DNA of 38,297 bases from Cochliopodium minus. Lineage: Eukaryota; Discosea; Himatismenida; Cochliopodiidae. Both the position numbers and the translations under genes were made by a program. Location of the stretch: NCBI GenBank assembly GCA_024220525.1, contig JAMYWO010000274.1, positions 7,258 through 45,554 on the forward strand, given 5' to 3'. Positions within the stretch are counted from its first letter, which is position 1; every line of letters starts with the position of its first letter. Shown one piece after another: positions 15,595-24,178 of the stretch. Under the pieces are notes generated by a model. That model was not told where the DNA came from, did not search any database, and saw nothing but the letters and a program-made list of their open reading frames with translations.

Positions 15595-16165
15595 ATTTTT
15601 TATTTTTTATTTTTTATTTTTTTATTTTTTATTTTTTATTTTTTATTTTTTANNNNNNNNNNNNNNNNNNNNNNNNNNNNNNNNNNNNNNNNNNNNNNNN
15701 NNNNNNNNNNNNNNNNNNNNNNNNNNNNNNNNNNNNNNNNNNNNNNNNNNNNNNNNNNNNNNNNNNNNNNNNNNNNNNNNNNNNNNNNNNNNNNNNNNNN
15801 NNNNNNNNNNNNNNNNNNNNNNNNNNNNNNNNNNNNNNNNNNNNNNNNNNNNNNNNNNNNNNNNNNNNNNNNNNNNNNNNNNNNNNNNNNNNNNNNNNNN
15901 NNNNNNNNNNNNNNNNNNNNNNNNNNNNNNNNNNNNNNNNNNNNNNNNNNNNNNNNNNNNNNNNNNNNNNNNNNNNNNNNNNNNNNNNNNNNNNNNNNNN
16001 NNNNNNNNNNNNNNNNNNNNNNNNNNNNNNNNNNNNNNNNNNNNNNNNNNNNNNNNNNNNNNNNNNTTTTTATTTTTTATTTTTTATTTTTTATTTTTTA
16101 TTTTTTATTTTTTATTTTTTATTTTTTATTTTTTTATTTTTTAATTTTTTATTTTTTATTTTTTT
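15516..16165. repeat. (ATTTTTT)n / (ATTTTT)n array flanking a 414-N assembly gap
   Basis: The T-rich array runs into the Ns at 15653 and resumes in the same orientation at 16067. The sequence is unresolved from 15653 to 16066. The 3' parts of two convergent genes must lie inside or be missing. Confidence 0.95.
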
Positions 16166-16174
16166 TATTATTAC

Positions 16175-17897
16175 CTTCTATCATGATGCCAGTCTCTTGG
16201 TAATTTCTCATCAACTTGATAGTTCTCGAATTTGCATCTAAAACAGCACTTATTACTTCCCCTTCCATAAAAGGACAATGAGTCTCGTGTACCTAATCAA
16301 AATAAAAAAATGAATTAAAAATTTAAAAAAAAAAAATGAATAAATAAAAAAAAAAATTATATATAAAAAAAATGTAATAAAAAATTTAAAATAAAAAAAA
16401 AATGAAAAAATATTGATGTCAAAATTAAAATAATGTGAAAAATAAAAAAGATTATACAATGTGTTGTTTGGTTGTGTTGCTGTGGAAGTGACAACATATT
16501 TCATGTGAAGGACCGTGGTAAGATGCGAAAAAGTAAGATCCAGGCTAAAAAACAAAAAAAAAAGAAAAAATAAATAAAAATCAAAAACAAAATATATTGA
16601 AATAAAATGATAAAATAAAAATATAAATATAAATAAAATAAAATAAAAATATAAATAAAAAATAAAATAAAATAATAAATCAGTGAATAAATATATTTTT
16701 TGTATGTTTACCACATAACCTGTCCAACCGTCTGTCATTTCACTTTTGACAACAAAACCTATTCCAATGTACCCACCAGAAAGATCACCTTTTCAAAAAA
16801 TTTAAATAATTTGATTTTAATTTTTTTGGGATTTTTTGGAATTTTTTTTTTTGACATATTACAAAATTTTTTTGGAATTTTTTTGAAATTTTTTTTTTAA
16901 AAAAAAATTAATATTTACCTTTAACTTTTGCGTTTAAGAAAAAAACTCCGCTGTTTACTTTTACGTCAAAAACTGTTGTAGTATGACTCTCCCCCTTGAT
17001 GTGATATTGTTTACCCCAAGCTTAAAAAAACATGAAGATAATAAAAAAAATTTGAAAACAAAATAGATAATCAAAAAAAATTCAAAATAGATAATCAAAA
17101 AATAAAAAAAAATTAAATGAAAAAATAAAAAACAAAAAAAAAAAGAAATTTCGAATAAAAATATTTGTTGAAAAAAAAAATATTAAATACGCAAAACATT
17201 GATGTTATTTTCTTTCTTCCTATAATCCGTCCAATCAACAAACTTGTAATCAGCACTCATGATCTGATATGCGCTAGTAAAAGAATTGTCCAAAGTGAAA
17301 TTACCTTGAACGCTCAACTTCTCAACGATGTACTTGATAATATCTTCGAAAAAAAATCCGATCTCTTCTTTGTATTTGTACTTTATCGTCTTTTCAAAAT
17401 CGATCATCGCATTTTCTACGTGCGGAAAAATTTGATCTAAAAGTCCGACCGCTTTTTTTCTTATGAGACTGTTGCGGTAGATTCCCTCGAGCATCTTTTT
17501 CCATAATCCTAAGAATGCTATTTCAATTAATGAAAATTTTTTTATTTATTTTTATCGTGAAAACTATTTGAATGTATAACAATATCTTCTTGTGATAATC
17601 AATTGGTAATCACCATAATTTTAAATCCATAATTTTATAGAAGATCAAGCAATAAAATTAATGGTATGAGTTTATGATTATATTTTTCTTTTTCAAGATA
17701 TAAAAAGTTGAATTATTTCCCTAATTGCTATTGGCAGTATTTCATTGAATATTTGATAATTGATGATTTATTTTACAGGGATAGGTCAATACTTTGTTTT
17801 TGACACCTATTGGTTGATCAAATAAAGATTGTCTGCATTTCACACTCAAACTTTTGTGATCAACTTTCTTCATTGTATCCATAATGGGATCTGACAT
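16175..17897 (-). CDS. SPRY-domain protein (3' end in assembly gap)
   Basis: Six exons in phase: 17897-17777, 17517-17191, 17020-16919, 16788-16712, 16544-16458, 16292-16175 (277 residues, then a GTAATA donor). The start MSDPIMDTMKKVDHKS has no signal peptide. Residues about 1-145 are helical-looking and unrecognised. Residues about 150-277 read as a B30.2/SPRY fold: VFDVKVNSGVFFLNAKV, GGYIGIGFVVKSE, GSYFFASYHG, then PFMEGEVISAVLDANSRTIK, close to the usual PFxxGDVIGxxLDxxxxTI. SPRY domains bind partner proteins in ubiquitin ligases, Ran-binding and receptor complexes; which applies here is unknown because the C-terminus is lost. A DOMON domain was considered first and fits less well. Confidence 0.7.
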
Positions 17898-18505
17898 TTT
17901 TTTTTATTTTGTTGGAAAAAGATGTTTGAAAACTGTTTCAAAAAAACCTAATTGTTTTTAAAAAGATTTTATTATTTTTACCTCCACCATGATAGGTGTT
18001 AAACTTCTTTGTTTTTCACATTGTTCTTCACTTTGGTCGGAACAATTTTGAAACAACAACTTTGATTTCTTTTTCTGTTAGCAAAGTTGGTGATCTTCGT
18101 TGGGTGCATCTTTTTTTAATTTTTTACTCCTGCTCTTTTTCAATGATTTTCTCAATACTTATAAATTGAAACATCTTATGGAAAACAACAAGAGAAAGAG
18201 AAATGGATGATCTATCTCTTACTCAATCATAAGAATCTCATGTCGAAAAGGGATTTTTGGGGTAACAGACCAACTCATCTATCAAAGTACCTTTTTTGTC
18301 ACCCATGGTGTTGATTAAATACAGTTTCAATAAGCAGAAAGGTATTGTAGAAGCATAGATGGAGATTGACTTGGTGGGAAATCTTGCTTTGTTTATCCTT
18401 ACTGTTGGTGTTGAGGAGGATAAATTTTTAGGATTCTTCTTCCATGTTTGATATCTTTAAGGACAAACATTGGACAACATTGGATTTGAAAAAAAAAAAA
18501 AAAAA
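17898..18505. other. Divergent intergenic region with degenerate coding-like text
   Basis: About 600 bp between divergent starts. On the minus strand, about 18440-18245 reads open for roughly 60 codons (it includes INTMGDKKGTLIDELVCYP), and about 18110-18000 has a 36-residue ATG frame beginning MHPTKITNFANRKRNQS. Base composition is less AT-rich than the introns. I recognise no family; it may be a decayed gene or long 5' leaders. Confidence 0.3.
18489..18505 (+). promoter_or_regulatory. Oligo-A run abutting a start codon
   Basis: Seventeen A directly before the ATG at 18506. The run also encodes lysines if the upstream in-frame ATG at 18470 is used. Confidence 0.5.
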
Positions 18506-18793
18506 ATGGAAAATGAAATTTTAAATTGTAAAATTTCGAAGGGAATCTTCAAAAAGAATTGCACCATCATTAAAAAAGAGAACAAATTGGAATTCGTGCT
18601 GGACAATCAGGTTGCCAAAATCGCCAAAATAGAAAATTTATACTTGAAAGAGCAAAAGAAGAAAAAAGGATTAAAAAAGGCCGAATTATATGATCATGAA
18701 CATAAATTGGTGTATAAGCTTTATTTCAAAGAGATTCGAGATTTTAAGAAATTTGAAAGCATGCTGAAGCCTTTAAATGAAGAGGCAAAGTAA
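18506..18793 (+). CDS. Small lysine-rich protein of unknown function
   Basis: Single-exon frame of 95 residues, starting MENEILNCKISKGIFKK and ending LKPLNEEAK before TAA. An in-frame ATG at 18470 would add MDNIGFEKKKKK; I prefer 18506 because it follows the oligo-A run seen at other starts. It alternates short beta-like stretches with charged turns and ends with an amphipathic segment (IRDFKKFESMLKPL), a layout reminiscent of a small PH-like domain. That is only a shape impression. It has no signal peptide or membrane segment. Confidence 0.55.
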   Translation: MENEILNCKISKGIFKKNCTIIKKENKLEFVLDNQVAKIAKIENLYLKEQKKKKGLKKAELYDHEHKLVYKLYFKEIRDFKKFESMLKPLNEEAK

Positions 18794-19158
18794 GAAAAAA
18801 TATATTTATAAATGAATTTAATATTGGAATGTTTCATATATGATTGTATAAGCGGGAATTTCGCAGTTAATTTTTTGAATTATTCATAAATATCCTCCCA
18901 ATAAAAATGAAATAAAATTTAAAACATAAAATAAAAAAAAAATTCTTTTAAATTCGAAAATAAAACCAAACGTCAAATTAAAAAAAAAGAACACAAAACA
19001 AAAAAACGAGTCAAATAGTGAACATAGTGTACAAAAACAAAGAAAATAATAACGAAAACAACAATAATGAGATCAACAACGAAAACAACGAAAACAGCAA
19101 GGAAAGAGACTCAAATGACAAAAGAAATAGAATCCTCGAAGGAAGAAGAAATTCAAAC

Positions 19159-21068
19159 ATGGACCAAGGAATGCGGGTTCTCGATTTGATGAATTCTAAA
19201 GAGGCAATAAAATCTCACAAAAGCGGAGGTAAAATATACCGGTTGAAAAATAATTCCGAAAATACCGCTTTGAAAAATTTGCAGTGGGAAGTTTTGGAGA
19301 GTTCTCGTGTTTGCATTTTCAAGAAATTTCCTACGTTTGTTGTTCAATATATTTTCTTGTTTTTGGATGTTGAAGATCTCTTTTATTGTTTTCCTGTCTG
19401 CAAATCTTTTGCTCGCATTTGTAATTCTTTGGTCAAAATTTATGATGTGCAAGAAAGATTGTAAAAAAAAAAAATTTTTTGAAATATTTTTCTAATTTTT
19501 TTTTTGATTTCTTTTTTATCGTTCAAAGGAATCAAGAGATCGATCCAAAAATGTATTATAAATTGGATTTTGCGTACCATTGGGACTCTCCTTTCATTGT
19601 TACTAAATTAAAAGGTATTATTCAATTTTATTTTTTATTTTTTTATTTTTTTTATTTTTTTTAATTTTTTTATTTTTTTATTTTTTTTATTTTTTTTATT
19701 TTTATTTTTTTAATAATTTTTTTTAATCTCATAATTTTATTTTTTAATTTTAAAAGATTCTAAAAAATACACTTGTAAATACAAAAAGAAAGTGACGATG
19801 ACGAACGAATACCTTGAATCGGTGGAGATACACATGATGATCTACCATCCCAACATCTCCCGCTTTTTCGATTTTTATTATTTTCAAAGCTCCATGTTTG
19901 TAATGACAGAATATTATGATTTAACTTTGTATGGTAACATAAGAAATTTTTCTAAAATTCCCATATTTCATTAATGGATTTTATTTTTTATTTTTTTAAA
20001 TTGTCATTTTCTTTATTTTTATTTTTTATTTTTCTTAATTTTTAATTTTTAGTATTTTTATTTTTTATTTTTTTAAAAGTCTTCTTTATTTAATTTTTAT
20101 TTTTTATTTTTTTTATTTTTTTTTTCAATTTAATTTTTAAGATAATTTTTTTTATTTTTTTATTTTTTTTCTACTTTCCATTTCTAACCTTCCTCCTTAA
20201 TAAATTGTTTTTATATAAAGATATTATAAGCAGAAGGGAAGTCAGACAGCTCTATAACAATGAAATAGCTTATGTCATAGCCAATATAAGTAATGCATTA
20301 ACTTATTTAAAAAAATGGCAAAAATTTTCTATATTATATTTAAAAATAATTTAAATTATTTTTAAAAAAAAAAAATTAAATAGTAATATTATGTTCAGAA
20401 ATGTGACGAGTGATAACATCATTTTTGACGTAAAAGGAGTTCCCAAACTCACTTTCTTCGACCTTTCTTGTTTCAACAATAAAAACGAAACAACTGTGGT
20501 TGGAACTTATTATTGTAAAAATTATTTCATTTTGTGATAATTTTTAATATTTTATTTTTATTTAACTTTTTAAATTTAACTTTTTAAAAAGGGTTTGCTC
20601 CTGAACTCACTAAAGCGGAAGGTTATGACTTCCAAATAGATGTGTGGAGTTTGGGGATCACCATCATCGAAATGGTTGATGGTAATAAAATAAAAATGAT
20701 AAAAAATAAAATAAAAATAAAAATAAAAAATAAAAAATAAAAAATAAAAATAAAAATTAAAAATTAAAAAATTAAAAATAAAACTATTTTAAATTTTGAA
20801 AATATTATTTTTTTTAGGCTCTCCTCCAAATTTTGATTGGCCTCCTTTGAGAGCTTTATTCTATTTAGTCAAAAATCCTCCTCCAACTTTCAAAACAGAA
20901 AATGTGGATGCCCAACTTACAGACCTTTTATCTTTGATGCTCAAGAAAGAGCCTTTTGAGAGAATCCCCATAGAACATGTAGTAAATCATCCCTTTCTTG
21001 CTCAGAGTTGTACTCAAAACCAATTCCAAAGTACTTTGAATCAATACCTCCATAAAAAAATGAAATAA
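19159..21068 (+). CDS. F-box protein with degenerate protein-kinase domain
   Basis: Seven exons in phase: (19159)-19460, 19529-19614, 19757-19933, 20221-20317, 20384-20514, 20592-20681, 20818-21068; 377 residues from the first in-frame ATG. The frame stays open upstream to 18982 through an Asn/Glu-rich stretch without ATG, so the real start may be in an unseen exon. An F-box-like segment (about 55-90) reads FPTFVVQYIFLFLDVEDL then FPVCKSFARIC. The kinase-like domain follows: EYLESVEIHMMIYHPNI (helix C), YLKKCNIMFRNVTSDNIIFD in place of the YLHxxxIxHRDIKPxN loop, FFDLS for DFG, WFAPEL (APE), DVWSLGITIIEM. No glycine loop is visible, the catalytic Asp is Asn and the loop Lys is Thr. It should be a pseudokinase, perhaps an SCF-type adaptor. 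Confidence 0.8.
20318..20383 (+). other. GC-AG intron (66 nt)
   Basis: No GT donor lies between the YLKK codons and the next exon. A GC donor at 20318 and the AG at 20382-20383 give YLKKCNIMFRNVTSDN, which aligns with the kinase catalytic loop and keeps all downstream phases. Confidence 0.65.
20695..20785. repeat. Intronic A-rich (AAAAAT)n / (AAAAAAT)n array
   Basis: A-rich in the sense strand of the F-box/kinase gene, against the T-rich polarity of its other introns. Confidence 0.8.
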
Positions 21069-21126
21069 TAAAAATTTTTTGCGCTTTTTTGTACGTATCT
21101 GTCAATAAAAAAAAAAAAAAATTTTT
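21069..21126. other. Convergent 3' region
   Basis: Only 57 bp (with an oligo-A run at about 21107-21121) separate the stop of the plus-strand F-box gene from the stop of the minus-strand carrier. Confidence 0.7.
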
Positions 21127-22213
21127 TTAATTCCAAAATCTTTTTTCTGAGGGAACAGAAAATAGGTCGTAGAAAAACAAAATCAAAGCAGCCCTAATGG
21201 ATTTGTAGCTCGTGCCTTTGAAATAAAAATAATAAAAATTGAATTAAAAAAGATAAAAAAATCTAAAAAAAAAAAAAAATTAAATACCGAAAGATCCTCT
21301 CAACAATGAAAAAATGCCTTGATCTCTTATCATGTGAACAAAATTGCTTCTGATTCCACGATGTTTGCTATGCAGGTCGTAGTTGTGCAAGGATTCTAAA
21401 GGATATGAAACAAAATGGGCCAACAAGGAACTAATTTGGGCATAATCTGTGGAGAAAAAAAAATTCAAAATCGTAATAACTTTATATAATTTTGATATCT
21501 TTACAGAGTTTCATGTAGTATGATTGATCATATCTCTGAAATTTTTCTTTTAGAAAATCATAGCCCCCAAAATATAATGACCTATATGCACCTGATCTCA
21601 AGATGGATGTGCTCAATCCCTTCAACAATTTCTCGTGCCATGAGAGATTTGATAGAAAATTTGGAGCAATTTTATATGAGGTCATCAATTTGTAGGGATA
21701 CAAGAGCAGGGTGCTGGCAATACCAGCCATCGATCCAGCAAAGTATGATTGGAAAGTATTATTTATGGATCCAATATTATTCGTACTATATATTCACATT
21801 AATGAATGACATGTCATTCATTTTAACACATGTTGAGAAAATATGACAATTCTTATCTAGATAAATCTTACATAAAGAATTCAGTGTATTCAAAAAATGC
21901 GAAATTCAATGCATTGGATGGGATGCTGAATCTCATGGTCCTCATGTTGAGAAATATCTCTTTGAGGAGAGATTTGTAATCTCTTTGATGAATCATCCTC
22001 ATATTATTGATTCTATCAATTCTGCCCATGGTGCTCTTCATCAATAAGTACCCATTATGTATAGGATTGACCTTTGTGAGGAAATATGTCACAAAAAAAT
22101 TTTGCTTCTTGTGAGGAAAGAGTATATCTTACCATGAAATTGGAAATTCCAGAAGAGATACCAGCAATGCAGAAGCTATATACAAATTTGTCGAGATTAT
22201 ATTGAAAATTCAT
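21127..22213 (-). CDS. Divergent ADP/ATP-carrier-like mitochondrial carrier family protein
   Basis: Five exons in phase: 22213-22133, 22071-21872, 21785-21505, 21446-21288, 21215-21127; 810 nt, 269 residues, a little shorter than the usual 300. Tripartite carrier layout is visible. The best link to the ADP/ATP carrier subgroup is IPSNALNFAFFEYTEFF, matching the FPTQALNFAF region, plus YFAGSMAG, AYRSLYFGGYDFLKE and IRAALILFFYDLF near the end. The three PxD/ExxK/R signatures that form the matrix gate are all altered: NPIHNGYLL, YPYKLMTSYK and YPLESLHNYDL. The nucleotide-carrier RRRMMM signature is absent. Open frame and splicing are intact, so it is probably expressed but with another substrate or a structural role. 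A recent pseudogene is less likely. Confidence 0.75.
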
Positions 22214-22281
22214 TTTATTTAATTAAAAGCCAATTGAAGGAATAAAATAAATATAAACAAAAAATTTGAATAGGGAGTGTA
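22214..22281. other. Short tandem intergenic spacer
   Basis: 68 bp between the start of the carrier gene and the stop of the upstream Sec14-like gene on the same strand. Confidence 0.6.
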
Positions 22282-23439
22282 TCAGTTATTGGTGTTGTTA
22301 TTCTCTTGTGTGGTCTTATTGAAATAATCCTTCCAATTATTGAAAATGATTTCTATGTCCTCATCCAATTTTCCACCAAATGAAATAGGCAATTGATTCT
22401 CATCTATATGTTCTTTGATAGTATTTTCATTGACAATCTTGAAGCGATCTAAAAATCGATTTTTTTTTTTTATTTTATATTGAATTTTTTTTGGATTTTA
22501 CCTTTAATTTTTTGCTTCAAGAATGGCGATACCAATGAGAAGATCATCTTGAACAAGAAAGGAGGATTGATCACATATATCCCTCCCAACTTCAACGGGA
22601 TGATGGATTGGATTGTATTGATGATTTTCTTCTCCAAAGCAAGATCGAAATTAGACCATCCAAAATTGGTGAGATTATTAACCATACATACCTATATATT
22701 TAAAATAATTGAATTTTTCACAATATGCAATTGCTTATATAAGCATTTAAAATCTTCATATAGAACTTGAAGTAAAGTTAATATTACACCATATCTCAAA
22801 GCATCTGGATTTGTGAGCAATCTATCCAACAAAAATCCAAAAAATTGCATCAATGGACGCTTTTTCATCTTCTTCGGATCCAATTTTTCCCCAATCACAC
22901 CTAAATTAAGAAGAGAAGTTAACTTATCAGGAAAATTAAAAAAATATATAATTTTTAATTTTGAATATCAAAAATCTGACCAAAGAATATCTTTCCACTT
23001 TTATCCCTTGAATTCAATGGTATTACTATGAATTTCATTTTACAAATTTCCTCAATATTTTCGAATGTCAAAGCACCTATATTATATTTTTCGCGATATT
23101 TCTTTCCAAAAAAAAAATGTTGATTAATATCTCAATCAACATCAAGTGGGGAATTTATTACAAGATATTTTGGCAATGTTTTTTCAATTGCCTCCAAAAC
23201 AAATTTCTTTCCCACAACTATTCTCAGCAAAAGATATTCTTCAACATTCGGATATTTCTCTCTTGAAACATCCCATACCTTTTGTTCCTCTTTTCAAATA
23301 ATTTTGTTTGCAATTTAAATGAAAAAATTAAAATAGGTCTTGAAATTTTGGGAATCAAACCTTCATTGAAAGTAAAATCACTCAAAATAGGTCTTTTCAC
23401 ATTATTTGATTCATCATTTACAAGAAAAAATGAATCCAT
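22282..23439 (-). CDS. Sec14/CRAL-TRIO lipid-transfer protein
   Basis: Cytosolic carrier of a hydrophobic lipid, by family. Six exons: 23439-23361, 23289-23162, 23101-22981, 22900-22722, 22691-22502, 22448-22282; 864 nt, 287 residues, phases consistent to TGA. The CRAL-TRIO N-terminal helix bundle is YPNVEEYLLLRIVVGKKF then YREKYNI. The lipid-binding domain has SRDKSGKIFFG, LTLLQVLYEDF, FGWSNFDLALEKKI, IIPLKLGGIYVINPP, VSPFLKQKIKDRF and the terminal LPISFGGKLDEDIE, equal to the family's LPxEFGG. The layout and length are closest to clavesin/alpha-TTP-like proteins. The ATG at 23439 follows an 17-nt oligo-A run on the minus strand. Ligand unknown. Confidence 0.88.
22692..22721 (-). other. 30-nt intron in the Sec14-like gene
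   Basis: GTGAAA...ATATAG; retention would add an in-frame TAG, while removal joins CLYKQLHI to VCMVNNLTN, as the domain requires, and total length stays a multiple of three. Confidence 0.6.
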
Positions 23440-23456
23440 TTTTTTTTTTTTTTTTT
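23440..23456 (-). promoter_or_regulatory. Oligo-A run (minus strand) abutting a start codon
   Basis: Seventeen A on the minus strand directly before the ATG at 23439. Confidence 0.5.
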
Positions 23457-23812
23457 GTAATATATTATTTAGGACAAACTGAGATTTCTTTTTCTTTTAG
23501 ATCATGTTTGCCGAAGAATAGAAATTCAAGTTTGCTGAAAATTTTTTCAACAATGAAGCAGATCAATTTCAATTATTAATTATGTCTTATAAAAAAAGGT
23601 TTGGAATTAAGTTCAAAATCATTAAAATTTGAATGAAAAATCTTAAAAAAAATTAAAAGTTTAAAATTAAGTTCAAGTGAAAAGAATGCAAAATTTTCAA
23701 GGAGGAAAGAACCTATCTCCTTCAATGGTAATATTGGTGTAAAGAATTCATAATTCAAATGAAGCTTATGGAAGATTCAAATGGATTTTTAATTCTCAGT
23801 AATTTTTTTTAG
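23457..23812. other. Intergenic, nothing recognised
   Basis: About 350 bp, AT-rich. Short frames on both strands have no domain-like content. It must contain the promoter of the Sec14-like gene. Confidence 0.4.
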
Positions 23813-24072
23813 TTTGCATATTAAAAACCAAGAAGAATCAAGCAACATTCCTTGATGATTACGGATTCATGGTGTTTGCAATGAATACCTTTGGAGGTAT
23901 TAGCATACAAGGAAATCGTGTAATTGGTAGAATGGCAACGGGATTGGGAAAAGTCCTGAATATTTCAGGAAAGGAAGCTGCAAAAATAATAAGACATCGT
24001 GTCATCGCCTCTTGTGCTAAAGCAGTAGCCCATCAACTACTGATGCAAAAAGTACACACTGAACCAGGATAG
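23813..24072 (+). pseudogene. Coding fragment, possibly the 3' end of a LINE-type reverse-transcriptase ORF
   Basis: An open frame follows an AG and runs 86 codons to TAG; the first ATG is at 23869. It is markedly less AT-rich than its surroundings and reads as protein: DDYGFMVFAMNTFGGISIQG then ISGKEAAKIIRHRVIASCAK. The pattern resembles the last segment of some non-LTR retrotransposon ORFs, where an FxPFxxxTFGG-type block is followed by an arginine-rich helix. No reverse-transcriptase domain is present, so it would be a scrap. A host exon is possible. Confidence 0.3.
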
Positions 24073-24166
24073 GATAGTAGAGATTACTATCCTTGACTCA
24101 AAAAAAAAACTAAAACAATAATCTAAATCTAATTAAAATTTGAATTCAAAAAATTAAACTTATTTC

Positions 24167-24178
24167 AAAAAAAAAAAA
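24167..24178 (+). promoter_or_regulatory. Oligo-A run abutting a start codon
   Basis: Twelve A directly before the ATG at 24179. Confidence 0.5.

Noticed and set aside
16253-16738. Hydrophobic 161-residue minus-strand frame
   Set aside because: It reads through introns of the SPRY gene; the exons inside it are used in different frames.
16700-17020. DOMON domain for the minus-strand gene
   Set aside because: GGYIGIGF resembles DOMON, but the following PFMEGEVISAVLD and NSRTIK fit SPRY better.
20288-20405. GT donor at 20290 in place of the GC donor
   Set aside because: It would delete the YLKK helix that precedes the catalytic loop and break the phase of the next exon.
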